Shown here: positions 9,556 through 18,244 of the stretch, in pieces
Layout: every line of letters starts with the position of its first letter
Position numbering within the stretch: position 1 is the first letter of the stretch
DNA from: Paulinella micropora
Lineage: Eukaryota > Cercozoa > Imbricatea > Euglyphida
Direction: 5' to 3'
Assembly (NCBI GenBank): GCA_009731375.1
Contig: BJOX01000003.1
Span: forward strand, 606,236 to 633,934
Length of the DNA stretch: 27,699 bases
Position numbers and translations under genes: made by a program
The notes under the pieces: model-generated
The model's input: only the letters and a program-made list of their open reading frames with translations
Told to the model about the DNA's origin: nothing
Database searches by the model: none

Positions 9556-10805
9556 TCAATAAGCCGGTCCCGTATCTCCTGCGCCCATATCGACTTCTCA
9601 TTGTACGGGAGTATGACCGTATATGGTTTATGATTTTCAAAAAGAGTGCGTAGGCACTTTTTCACTTCTGTCAGTGAGCGCGGCCACGTAGGCTCGTCAC
9701 CCCAGAATTCGGTAATAAAGTTTTTAATATCTTCTGCCGGGATATCAGGGAGTCGTCCCCTTCTCCTCGGTATAAACTCCTGTCTGTCCTTCTCTTCCAC
9801 CTTAACGTGAAAGGAATACCCGTTGGTAATATATACATCGGCCCCTGCTCCTTCTTCAAATCTCGCCAACGATGGGCACCTTTTTCCCATGCATATAATC
9901 TCCTCTTTCCTCTTTTCAATGAGATCGTCTATCGACTTTTTATCCCATTGTGTAGAGACTGTAGCCGTATAGACCTCCGCCTCTCTCTTGTCTGACAGGT
10001 TTGAACCATCTTTAGACACCGCGTCCGTTGGCATATATGCCTCATATGCGTGTGTAATGGCCACCTGTTTCCCTTCCGATGCTACCCCTAGGTGTAGGGC
10101 CTCGTATGAGTCAATAGCATGGAGAGAGTCGACAGTATATTCTTCTCCTGGCTCTACGCCGTATATGACTCTTTTGGCGGCGCAATCAATCACTACGTTC
10201 ATTGTCGCCAGTTGGTCGTACGACAAAAGAACAGATCCGTGGTATTCGGGGACAACGTATAAGTCCACTCGATATACTCGTCCGCATTTCAATTGAAAAT
10301 TTAAAGTGATGATGCCCGCTATATCCGTCCGACTACTAACTCCTTTCAAAGTGCCAGATGATTTTTTCATATTAGTTTCTAACCACGCATGGTGTTTCGT
10401 AGTAAATTTCCGGCCGACAATATTAATATTCGCCATAGTATCATTACCAACGTTTATAAAGGTATTTAATGTTTCACAAAAAAGGTTCGTATAGCATAAA
10501 GCGTCTGGCCGGTGACTTTTTAAGGCCAATACAAGGAGCTTGTGTTCTAAAATCTGTATCCTTTTCTCGAGGTTCGCCTCCTCCTCCCTTTCCGCCGTTT
10601 TTGTAAGTCTTTTTGGGTATTGTTCACAAGCGAAGGATGATTGTCCTTGCTTTCTCTGTTTGAGACCGTGAGGAGAGGTTGATGTCCTCCATCCTCCTTG
10701 TCTATCGTCTGTCTCGGCAAGTTGATGAGATTCATTGCCTGTTCTATTCTTACTTTCTTTGGCTGCGGCTGCGACAGGCCCGCCTGCTTTCTCTTTGCCA
10801 GCGCT
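9444..10805 (-). CDS. Retropepsin-like protease ORF (pro)
   Basis: The frame is open from 10805 to a stop at 9446-9444. It has no ATG before the protein-like part, and its real N-terminus likely joins the small ORF upstream near 10600, where a Glu/Lys/Leu-rich coiled-coil-like stretch begins (REEEANLEKRIQILEHKL). The protease-like fold is suggested by a hydrophobic lead into D-T-M-A (about 10442-10431), then NINIVGRKF, a LKGVSS flap-like segment, and a VLLSYDQLATMNVVID segment typical of the retropepsin C-terminal half. The usual active-site triad is D-T/S-G; here Gly is replaced by Met. About 240 further residues after the protease do not resemble a known domain. The ORF overlaps pol by 112 nt in the -1 relation. 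The protease call is an inference from pattern and position. Confidence 0.6.
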   Translation of the reverse strand, partial: SAGKEKAGGPVAAAAKESKNRTGNESHQLAETDDRQGGWRTSTSPHGLKQRKQGQSSFACEQYPKRLTKTAEREEEANLEKRIQILEHKLLVLALKSHRPDALCYTNLFCETLNTFINVGNDTMANINIVGRKFTTKHHAWLETNMKKSSGTLKGVSSRTDIAGIITLNFQLKCGRVYRVDLYVVPEYHGSVLLSYDQLATMNVVIDCAAKRVIYGVEPGEEYTVDSLHAIDSYEALHLGVASEGKQVAITHAYEAYMPTDAVSKDGSNLSDKREAEVYTATVSTQWDKKSIDDLIEKRKEEIICMGKRCPSLARFEEGAGADVYITNGYSFHVKVEEKDRQEFIPRRRGRLPDIPAEDIKNFITEFWGDEPTWPRSLTEVKKCLRTLFENHKPYTVILPYNEKSIWAQEIRDRLIDHPIPVPPRKQHLVWLVVSGLVSRAVHTSGSSETRTS

Positions 10806-10906
10806 TTACTCGCCTGCCTATTAGCAGCATGCACTGTTTGTTGTCGTGATGGGTGTACTGGTATTGTACTACCTTTGAGTTGGTCTGTGGCTCCTTCTCT
10901 AGTCAT
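10547..10906 (-). CDS. Small basic ORF between gag and pro
   Basis: A 119-residue Lys/Arg/Gln-rich protein whose ATG at 10906-10904 overlaps the gag TGA (10905-10903) as ATGA. It has no recognised domain. A basic cluster QPKKVRIE near residue 50 and a very basic tail (KRRKGRRRRTSRKG) could bind nucleic acid or act as nuclear signals. The last ~20 residues look unnatural compared with the overlapping protease frame. The real product may therefore pass into that frame near 10600, making this the N-terminal part of a protease precursor. The ATGA overlap would suit termination-reinitiation, and the -1 displacement would also suit ribosomal frameshifting. No canonical X-XXY-YYZ slippery heptamer was found in the right phase. 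Confidence 0.55.
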   Translation of the reverse strand: MTREGATDQLKGSTIPVHPSRQQTVHAANRQASKALAKRKQAGLSQPQPKKVRIEQAMNLINLPRQTIDKEDGGHQPLLTVSNRESKDNHPSLVNNTQKDLQKRRKGRRRRTSRKGYRF

Positions 10907-13524
10907 TGGACTACCTCAAATCTAATACCTGAGTCGGCATCAGTGTCGGTAGTGGTTGCGCCTGATGTCGCATAGGCCTGTGGTGCTGAGGAACTCGAGC
11001 TTGAGCTCGAGCCGTCTGCCCAGCCCCCATCTCTGTGGTACGGGCGCTCTGCGCTGCCGTATCCACCTCGGCCAACCCATCTTCCTCCTCCTCTACCTTG
11101 AAATACACCTCTTTCTCCTCCTCTTCTCACAAATCCTCTCTCCCCCCCGCGAGTGTATGTGCCTCGTGCGAAAGGGGCTCCTCCTCCTCGATTGAATCCT
11201 CTCCCTCCTCTTCCTCGTGTTCCACCTCTTCCTCTACTTGCGGCTTCTATGGCTGCCGTCTTCTGATCATCTCTAGCGAAAAGAGAATTGATCGCGTCAG
11301 CTAGTTCGTGGTCATGGTCCGCGACATCCTGTAATTTCCACCCCTGATCCTTGCGCAGTCGGCGCAGAACGGCGACGGTGTTGGTTTCGTCCGACCGTAC
11401 GTTCTTGAGGAGTGTGTTTCGGATGCGGGTGTCCTCGACATCGTGGTTGTACGGGCATTTCTTATTTGTGTGTTTGAAGCATTGTGCCCGTGCCCACCAA
11501 CGAATACAAGGTGTGTTAGCTTCACGACTGTTCTCTCTTGGTCGCTTTCCTAGAGATCGTTGCGTATGTGCGGCTTGCGGTTGAGCAGAAGCCGATGCAG
11601 AACCGATCAAGGATGCTGTCTGGCTGTCGAGCCTCTGACAAGCGGTCATTACTTCGGTCCACAACATTTTTGGGCTCACGGCCTTAGTCGTGGCCTCAAA
11701 GACGCTCATCTCCAAAAAGTTCAAGTGCTTTACCTTGTCGAAGGTTTTGCAGTCTTGCATGAGCAGTGTGAGCTTATTTTTGTTGTAGACGTGCAAAGCA
11801 CTGAGGAAATATAGGAGTATGGCTTTGTGGTTATAAAAGAGAGTGTACTGGGTGCCCACATTTGTTAAGACAGATGCAAGCTGAGTGACAGACTGCAACT
11901 GCTCCGATACTAAGTCGAAAATTTCAAACCCAATCAATGTGCCAGTGCACAAGTGTTGGTATCCACTTGCCTTAAAGTATCGAATGAGGGCAGCAATGGC
12001 CAGAGTACAACTCATCTCTGCATGTCCACCTTTCCTTGCTAGCTCCTCCTCTCCTCTGTACTTCTCGTAAGTTATACGATCAAAACCAGCTCCAAGGAGG
12101 GATCGATCACAGAGATGTTCTAGGACTTCATACTCCTGCTCCACCTCACACTGGTTTTGCTGGAAGCATCTGTCCATCTCATTGAGCTTAGTCATGAGGG
12201 TCTTCTCTGTGTCAGCCTCATTGGCAGTGATAGCATAGAGCTTAAGGCCCCCTCCCCCAATTTTGATTTTAGCTAGGGCTGCCTGCAGCGCCTGCTTTTT
12301 CTTCTGGGAGTCAGTCAAGTTAATTACTGTCCCTCCCCCTTGGGGTCCTCCTCCTGTGGGTCCTCCTCCTGCTTTCTTGGGAGCTGGGTTAGATGTGGTA
12401 GGTGGAGCCGTTGGCTGTGGAGCCACCCGTGCTACTGCCATTGCCACAGCTATCTTCTCCTTCTGCTCCTTCTCCTCTTTCTGTCTCGTCTCTTCTTCTT
12501 TCACCTGTCGTGCTAGATGAGTCACGAACTGTGCAAGCCCTGTGGCACTAGAGAGGAAGTGTGCCTTTTCTCTCATGGAAGACTTATCAGCTCTGTTATT
12601 ATTTGGGATTGTTGTGAGAGGGCCTTTAATGAGAGTGTGATTCTTCGTGTGGGCCCATTGTTTCCATGTTGGTTTTTGCTCCTTCCCCTCAAAGAGGCCC
12701 TTATGGAGTTGTGTGAGGCGTTCAAGCACCTGACAAGACTGGTCAACCTCCTCGTAAACAGGATGTTGCCTTGTGTTGTCTTTCAGTGCTTTGTACATTT
12801 CGTTGTAAGCCCGTGTGAAGGCAGTTACAAAAGCCTCAAGGGCAAACTCAATGCCACTTTGGTTTCTACCTTCGAACTTTCTTTCTAGATTCTTGATATC
12901 AGTGGGGACACCACAGACAGACAGCCATGCTGCAGTTGTGCGTTTATTTTTCCACTGTATGTTTGTGCGTTCATAAAATTCCGCAACGAGCACAGCAGCG
13001 TAGAGTGTTGCAGATATGTCGTATATGTCGCACAGTGTAAGAGTGTCGCCATACTTGATATCCTGCAATGGCACTCTTTCGTGCTCAAACCTCACTTTGT
13101 TGAAGAGAGGTTTCGCAAGGCCGGGAATTTCGATCAGGAGGTTGCTTTGACCTTGTCCTGGTCTATTCCTTTTCTCGTAAGGAATGTAGATGTGTGTTTT
13201 ATAATAGGTTGGGTAGTTAAGGAAGAAGGACTCTTCATCATCATATGTAGCCAACTGTTCCCATGTATTTGGGATATTCTGGCCAACATCCTCCATCTCT
13301 CTCTCTGCCTCTGTCAATGGAGAGCCTCCAGTCTGACCTGCACTCGCTTCTTGTGCATTACCCCCCCCTGTCGACTCTACATCGGCTGTATACGTATACT
13401 CCTCTCTCTCCTCTCCATCTCTATCCCCCCTCTCTTCTGAGTACTGAGTCTCCTGCTCCTCTCCTCCCTCACTAGGACCATAATCAGTTGGTGTCACACC
13501 AGCCTGCTCATTCTCGTCTTCCAT
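10903..13524 (-). CDS. gag: Gag-like polyprotein with CCCH zinc finger and RGG box
   Basis: An 873-residue ORF with an ATG at 13524-13522 and a TGA at 10905-10903. It is the first ORF of the element and the presumed structural, RNA-packaging protein. Residues 1-85 are acidic and disordered (Glu/Gly/Asp/Thr). About 88-335 is a helical capsid-like region. About 338-365 is a Glu/Lys coiled coil (RQKEEKEQKEK). About 366-400 is a Pro/Gly linker. About 405-640 is a second helical domain. C673-x8-C682-x7-C690-x3-H694 is a CCCH zinc finger (DNA 11508-11443). About 763-820 is an RGG/GRG-rich box, and about 838-847 a Ser run. Most Ty3/gypsy Gags use a CCHC knuckle, so the CCCH plus RGG arrangement is unusual. 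At nearly 900 residues it is also larger than typical Ty3-type Gag proteins. Its assignment as Gag rests on position upstream of pro-pol and on this domain layout. Confidence 0.75.
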   Translation of the reverse strand: MEDENEQAGVTPTDYGPSEGGEEQETQYSEERGDRDGEEREEYTYTADVESTGGGNAQEASAGQTGGSPLTEAEREMEDVGQNIPNTWEQLATYDDEESFFLNYPTYYKTHIYIPYEKRNRPGQGQSNLLIEIPGLAKPLFNKVRFEHERVPLQDIKYGDTLTLCDIYDISATLYAAVLVAEFYERTNIQWKNKRTTAAWLSVCGVPTDIKNLERKFEGRNQSGIEFALEAFVTAFTRAYNEMYKALKDNTRQHPVYEEVDQSCQVLERLTQLHKGLFEGKEQKPTWKQWAHTKNHTLIKGPLTTIPNNNRADKSSMREKAHFLSSATGLAQFVTHLARQVKEEETRQKEEKEQKEKIAVAMAVARVAPQPTAPPTTSNPAPKKAGGGPTGGGPQGGGTVINLTDSQKKKQALQAALAKIKIGGGGLKLYAITANEADTEKTLMTKLNEMDRCFQQNQCEVEQEYEVLEHLCDRSLLGAGFDRITYEKYRGEEELARKGGHAEMSCTLAIAALIRYFKASGYQHLCTGTLIGFEIFDLVSEQLQSVTQLASVLTNVGTQYTLFYNHKAILLYFLSALHVYNKNKLTLLMQDCKTFDKVKHLNFLEMSVFEATTKAVSPKMLWTEVMTACQRLDSQTASLIGSASASAQPQAAHTQRSLGKRPRENSREANTPCIRWWARAQCFKHTNKKCPYNHDVEDTRIRNTLLKNVRSDETNTVAVLRRLRKDQGWKLQDVADHDHELADAINSLFARDDQKTAAIEAASRGRGGTRGRGGRGFNRGGGAPFARGTYTRGGERGFVRRGGERGVFQGRGGGRWVGRGGYGSAERPYHRDGGWADGSSSSSSSSAPQAYATSGATTTDTDADSGIRFEVVQ

Positions 13525-13549
13525 CTTATGTTATGAGAGTCACGTCTGC

Positions 13550-13569
13550 TTTTTTTTTTTTTTTTTTTT
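13550..13569. repeat. Poly(T) run of 20 just upstream of gag
   Basis: A homopolymer of T on the plus strand (poly(A) on the gag strand) 26 nt before the gag ATG. It would lie in the 5' leader of the gag mRNA. Confidence 0.9.
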
Positions 13570-14727
13570 CCTCTGTTATTCTTATCACTCTATGCAACCT
13601 TCTTCTCCTTCTTCCGTTTCTCTGTTGAAATAGTTTCAGGCCCTACACAGAGATAACGATAGTTTGGTCAAAAGAGCTGTTTTGTAGAAGTCAGTATGTC
13701 GTCGGACAGTGCTTCGATACTTGTCTTGCTCTTGTGTGATAGCTCAATGGAAGAGTTAGTCGGTAATAACCAAACACAGTCCTCAAAAAAGAGAATGATG
13801 TCTCGTTATATTAGCTCAGTGACGCAAAGACAAAAAGCCGCCAAAAGACCAGGATTAAATTAGCATTTCAGACGTGTCCGGCCAGACGAAATCTGTAATA
13901 TAAGTTTTTTACCGGATAATTCGGGGGGTGATGTCCACACAAGAGCCGGGTCACGGTCCGACGGTAGACAAATATTAATATTACAATAATATCATACTTG
14001 TATTAATACTTGTCTTCGTTGGCGAATAAAATGCAATCCGAGCCGTCAGTGGTGAGTCCTCAGTTTTCGAAGACCATGATCGTACGGAAGTCTTTGCAGA
14101 CTGTCGCAATAAATATATATGGCCAACTGTGGCGGGAAGACGCAGTCAAAAGAAAACAATAACTTGAAGAAGGGGTCACGAGTCACGTAGTATTAATAAC
14201 TTTCCGACTTTCGTCACAGTGTTGCAAATGAATTTGTGGATGGTGTTGAGTTTAGATTGAGGCCCAAAAACAGCGTTTACTAGATAAACGGTATGAATTT
14301 GAAAAGGCACTGGCAGACGTCTCTCTCTCTCTGTCTCTCTCTTTCTCTCTCTCCGTTGGACAGTCAAACTTCAAGTTGGTACGTTGGACAGTCAAACTTC
14401 AAGTTGGTATTAAGTCCGAGGTATGACTTATTTCTGTAAGTGGCAGTATTTCATTGTCACAATTAGGAGTAACCGTTACTGAATAGTTCAAGTCAATTGT
14501 GCCCGTTACACTTTTATCGTTGTGTACTGGATCATAACATTGAGTAGCAGTTACAGTTACTCGCGCACTTAGTTTAGCTTGCTGTCTGGTAGTTCAGTTC
14601 TGAGTTGGTGCCTTCGCGTTGAAGTGGCTGTGAGCAACCTGGCTTCTTACCGAGTATTCCGGCAAACCGCAGTGAAAGGTAGGGTAATGTCCGTAAGTGG
14701 CCGGTTCATACCAATCAACGGCCGGTT
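13570..14727. other. Intergenic flank between divergent gag and the 14728 gene
   Basis: About 1.15 kb without a convincing ORF. It holds a TC-rich microsatellite (about 14319-14353), a 28-bp perfect tandem duplication directly after it, and AT-rich patches (13970-14010, 14105-14120). It should contain the 5' LTR and primer-binding site of the minus-strand element, but I found neither a sequence shared with 4456-5217 nor a convincing tRNA-complementary site. Confidence 0.45.
14354..14409. repeat. 28-bp perfect tandem duplication
   Basis: Two adjacent identical 28-bp units, 14354-14381 and 14382-14409, containing CAGTCAAACTTCAAGTTGGT. They immediately follow a TC microsatellite. No coding or regulatory role is evident. 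Confidence 0.95.
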
Positions 14728-15320
14728 ATGAGCCGCTGGGAAAATGGTTCATCACAGCAATACGCAAACTGGAAACCGTTTTTATCTCACGCACCCGTCT
14801 ATGACGGCATTACCGAACACCTGCAAGGATTTTACTATATCAGCTAGAAGAATACGCTTATGGCATTAGTACAATTGTCGGGGATATGGTAAAAGATGCA
14901 TTTCTCGATGAGTCTGCGGCAAAGAGAAAATACGGATGGGACTTGGACAGTATGAGAGCAGCAGAGGAGGCAGAAGAACCGAGAGAACCGATAGAAGATT
15001 CACCAGATGTGAGTGAAGACAGTGAGGAAGAAAAAGAGACCACCTCCACATCAACGTCATCACGCACAAAACAAACAGAAGCAAAAAAGCTTGAGAAGCC
15101 GAAAGAATGGTCAAAGTGGAATGCGGAGCAGAAGGTAGCTTGGGAGGAAAAAGCTAAGAGAAGAGCGAGACGATCACAGACAAGAGCAGCAAAAAGCTCA
15201 CACGGTGTGACAAGGAGAGCGTACAAAAGGGAACAGAAGTATTTGCAGCGATGCAGAGAATGTACATTGGAACGGACAGACTTTTACCAACACAGTGTGC
15301 CCTGCGGACCGAAGATATGA
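14728..15320 (+). CDS. Small hypothetical protein with a frame change
   Basis: A 39-codon ORF from the ATG at 14728 to the TAG at 14845-14847 reads like real protein (MSRWENGSSQQYANWKPF...). The frame open from 14805 to the TGA at 15318-15320 continues it, with an ATG at 14886. The longer part has Leu/Tyr-rich residues, then a strongly acidic Glu/Ser/Thr stretch, then a basic Lys/Arg/Trp-rich region (EWSKWNAEQKVAWEEKAKRR), and ends with a Cys-x2-Cys and a third Cys (RCRECTLERTDFYQHSVPC). No known family was recognised. The two frames differ by -1, so the gene is either shifted by an indel, spliced, or made of two ORFs. The acidic-to-basic arrangement suggests a nuclear or nucleic-acid-associated protein, as inference only. 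Confidence 0.45.
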
Positions 15321-15545
15321 TACATTACATGAAATTACATTATATTATATCATTACATGACATTACATTACATTACATTGCATTACATTAAACTGCATTA
15401 AACTGCATTACATCGCATTACATTACATTACATTACATTGCATTACATTACATTACACTACACATACATGACTTTACATCATACACTAAATTGCATATTA
15501 CATTAAATTACATACATTACCGTACATTGTATTAAATACATTACA
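15321..15545. repeat. (CATTA)n composite repeat, copy A
   Basis: Degenerate (CATTA)n followed by a more specific ~80-bp segment including ACTTTACATCATACACTAAA and TTACCGTACATTGTATTA. It ends in ACATTACATGGGAG and passes into a purine tract. The same order is found again at 20760-20992 in the same orientation, which identifies a dispersed composite repeat rather than plain microsatellite drift. Confidence 0.9.
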
Positions 15546-15654
15546 TGGGAGGAAGAGGAGGAAGAAGAAGAAGAAGAAGAAGAAGAAGGAGAAGGAGAAG
15601 GAGAAGAAGAAGAAGAAGAAGAAGAAGAAGAGGAGGAGGAGGAGGAGGCGAAGC
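15546..15654. repeat. Polypurine (GAA/GGA)n tract
   Basis: About 110 nt of almost uninterrupted purines on the plus strand attached to the end of composite copy A. Open frames through it on either strand are simple-sequence artefacts. Confidence 0.9.
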
Positions 15655-15718
15655 GGATAAAATAAGATAAGATGAGATTAGCTAAGATAGAATGACTGAT
15701 AGTCACCTACTGCTAAGG

Positions 15719-15780
15719 ACGTACATACATACATACACACGCACACACATACACACACACACACACACATACATACGCAT
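15719..15780. repeat. (CATA)n/(CA)n microsatellite
   Basis: Tetranucleotide CATA followed by CA dinucleotide repeats and a second short CATA run. Confidence 0.9.
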
Positions 15781-15854
15781 ACGCGCCGCGATGTAGTTTG
15801 TAGCATCGACATGCCAAGTGCCAAAAGCAGACCAACTTTTTTCCAGTCAACGAC

Positions 15855-15870
15855 TATTACTATTATTATT

Positions 15871-15929
<59 letters not shown>

Positions 15930-15942
15930 CATCATCATCATA
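15855..15942. repeat. (ATT)n microsatellite
   Basis: About 90 nt of ATT/TTA trinucleotides with a short (ATC)n end. Confidence 0.9.
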
Positions 15943-16134
15943 CCCAAGACCTGGCCATGTTGAGCACGCCACTTTCAAGTCAAGCCGTCATATGACTGGG
16001 ATATTCACGAGTCAAAACTAACCACCCAACTTCGATCTTTCATTTTTCCTCAATCAATATTTGAGACAAGAATTCTAAGGACGTTGTTTGCAAGCCCTCG
16101 CTTGGACCTTTCAAATAATGCTTTTAGAATTATG

Positions 16135-16256
16135 AGGCGCGTTCTACACCACCCAGATTTCACGGTTTCTGGGTCAATTTCTGGGTTTGCTTCCCTGAAA
16201 AGCCTGGCCTGTGGTGCCACTTGACCGGCAAAATCTGGGTGGTGTAGAAGGCACCT
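16135..16256. repeat. Fold-back inverted repeat (~122 bp)
   Basis: TTCTACACCACCCAGATTT at 16142-16160 is the exact reverse complement of 16231-16249. Extending outward to 16135 and 16256 pairs all but two positions. The 70-bp interior holds two CTGGGT-containing half repeats and a further possible pairing, GGTCAA (16172-16177) with TTGACC (16221-16226). This could be a small fold-back or MITE-like element, or a structured RNA. A clear target-site duplication was not seen. Confidence 0.8.
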
Positions 16257-17031
16257 GAATATCGTAGCTCCTACCGGCAGATCAAACTTGGCTGATTTTG
16301 TCATTTGAACGCCCGCAGTGATGTGAATGTGTTGACAGGCAGAGCTTTCACATCCTGTACTCAGACATGTCATATCTCAAGTATCAATATTTTTACAAAA
16401 GTTGATGCTCTTTTGCCACATATGTATGTGTGTGTGTATGTATGTATGTATGTATGTATGTATGAAAGTTACTTTTCCTTGAAATTGCAACTGGGGAAGA
16501 TATAATTATATGATATGAAAAAAATTCGCAAAATGGGACCGGACTTTTTGATGCCATGCATTTTACGTTAATGCAAATCTTAGCAATTTTTTGTTGTTGC
16601 ATAGAACGCAATTACACGGATGTCGGTAACATGACTTTCTTTCGCATTATTTGCTGTTCATGTATTTCGTCTGCCTAGAATAATATGTTACAATGCATGC
16701 GATGTATTTGACCGTGAGTAGACTACTCAAAGTATTTAACATTTGAGGCATGTAATTGAGCTTAGTGTTTATGATACACATGGCCTTATAGCCATATATC
16801 TTATAATTTTCTACATAGTATACGTATTTGCATTTTGAATGTATGTGCATCCCGAATTTACTCTCATCGTTCTCCACCAGTCATAGTGCTATGACAAAGC
16901 TGAAGCCATCGATCAAAAGCTCAGGACCCAGGGCTTTCAAAAGACTTGGACTTGCTCAGCAATGTCATCTCTCCAAGAACACACGAGATCCACAACAGGC
17001 GATTTTGCGGCCTTGAATGTCGTCAGTAAGA
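16257..17031. other. AT-rich intergenic DNA with a (GTAT)n microsatellite
   Basis: No convincing gene. A (GT)/(GTAT)n microsatellite lies at about 16421-16463. The rest is unique AT-rich sequence with no recognised motif. Confidence 0.5.
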
Positions 17032-17293
17032 TTACGAGATGGTAGGTTGGGACTTGGTCCTGGCGGGCCGTTTGCGACAGACCAGCGAGCGGATCGAAAC
17101 GACCGCGGACTTGGACGGCACGCTCCTGGCCCGTTTCGCCACGCGGTCCGGCCGGTGCAGCATGTGAACCCGGCTGGTTCCTTTGCTTCTGGGCCACAGC
17201 CACCAGTTGGGGCTAGGCCGCGGCGCGGTTGCTTTGCTGTCGCCGGCCGAAGTGGAACTCGACAGGCTCAGTGGCTTGGCGGGTTTGTTTTGT

Positions 17294-17326
<33 letters not shown>

Positions 17327-17610
17327 CTTTGCGACCAGCGTCGTCCTGGTTGTTCGTCTTTGGTTTCTGCTTGCTTGTCTTTGTCTTCGTCACCCCTTGA
17401 GTGGAACAAGGACTTGCCCAGCTCTCGGAAGCGAGAATGGCTAGGAGAGCGACCCGAGTGAGCCATCGAGGACTCCCTGGAGGAGTCCACTGAGGTGTCC
17501 TCCTCCGTCACTGTGGCAGAGGGCAACAAGCCCCGTGGCGAATGGGAAAGACGACGACAGCCACGACTGACTCGTGGAGGAGGCGGGTGGCTCGACACGC
17601 TACATGACAA
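17032..17610 (-). CDS. Hypothetical Ser/Arg-rich protein fragment
   Basis: A 192-codon minus-strand frame in a locally GC-rich block. The first ATG in frame is at 17466-17464 (MAHSGRSPSHSRFRELGKS), and the sequence before it has no start, so it may be an internal exon. It contains SR/SP-rich stretches and an acidic-basic DEDKDKQAETKDEQ run, is interrupted by KTKQN repeats from a (TTTTG)n microsatellite (about 17283-17330), and ends in a basic Pro/Arg-rich tail. Its composition resembles the Ser/Arg-rich repeat protein encoded further upstream on the same strand, so the two could belong to one gene. No known domain was seen. It could be a chance ORF in GC-rich DNA. Confidence 0.3.
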
Positions 17611-17616
17611 CGATAG

Positions 17617-17667
17617 GTGTAGGTAGGTAGGTAGAAAGGTAGAAAGGTAGGTAGGTAGGTAGGTAGG

Positions 17668-17720
<53 letters not shown>
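17617..17720. repeat. (GTAG)n then (GATA)n microsatellite
   Basis: About 45 nt of GTAG-type repeats followed by about 52 nt of GATA repeats. Confidence 0.95.
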
Positions 17721-17721
<1 letters not shown>

Positions 17722-17865
17722 CCTAGCCCGCGAGTCGGGATTGGGAAGGGGTCGAACGTAGTCGGGAAGGGAGTGCGTAGAAGACTTTGAAGCCGAAATT
17801 GATCTACAGATAATTATATATATATATATATATATATATAAGTACGTATATATGTATGTGTGTGT

Positions 17866-17900
<35 letters not shown>

Positions 17901-18189
17901 TGAAGGTTTGTTTTGTTTTGTTTTCTTTCGTTTTGTTTTTTGTGCGATGTGCGTTTGTGTGTGTGTGTGTGTGCGTGCATATCTACTCACATGGAGCTCC
18001 TGGCAGTTGTGGAGACGTGGCTCGGGTCAGGGGTCGGGGCGGGCAGTGAAGAAGTTGAAAGCGTACTGAGATTGTCCATACGCGTGCGCAAAGAAGAGAA
18101 CCACCACTCACAGATCTGTTGCTCACTGGCCATCTCTGGGGCAGAGTCCTGCAGGTTATCAATAGACACATAGATGGATACGTAGATAC
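17721..18189. repeat. Cluster of (TA)n, (TG)n and (TTTTG)n repeats with short unique spacers
   Basis: Contains (TA)n at about 17815-17840, (TG)n at 17852-17898, a TTTTG/TTTCG tract at 17908-17942 and (TG)n at 17955-17974. The unique segment 17990-18160 may still code on the minus strand (Ser/Arg/Pro-rich in two frames), but I cannot choose a frame. Confidence 0.8.
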
Positions 18190-18211
18190 ATAGATACACA
18201 CACACACACAC

Positions 18212-18244
<33 letters not shown>

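Larger units (their letters stand above)
5218..13524 (-). mobile_element. Ty3/gypsy-like retrotransposon coding body
   Basis: Four overlapping minus-strand ORFs in the order Gag, small basic ORF, retropepsin-like ORF, and RT-RNase H-integrase make one retroelement of about 8.3 kb coding length. RT-RNaseH-IN order with a GPY/F-like module after the integrase core is diagnostic of the Ty3/gypsy (Metaviridae) lineage rather than Ty1/copia, where integrase precedes RT. The catalytic residues of RT, RNase H and integrase are all present and the long ORFs lack stops, so the copy is probably young. LTRs, primer-binding site and target-site duplications could not be identified. The 5' LTR should lie in 13525-14700 and the 3' LTR in 4456-5217 or beyond the gap. 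Confidence 0.88.

Noticed and set aside
16050-16373. 107-codon minus-strand ORF
   Set aside because: It is formed across the fold-back inverted repeat, and its sequence has no recognisable domain. The inverted repeat explains the region better.
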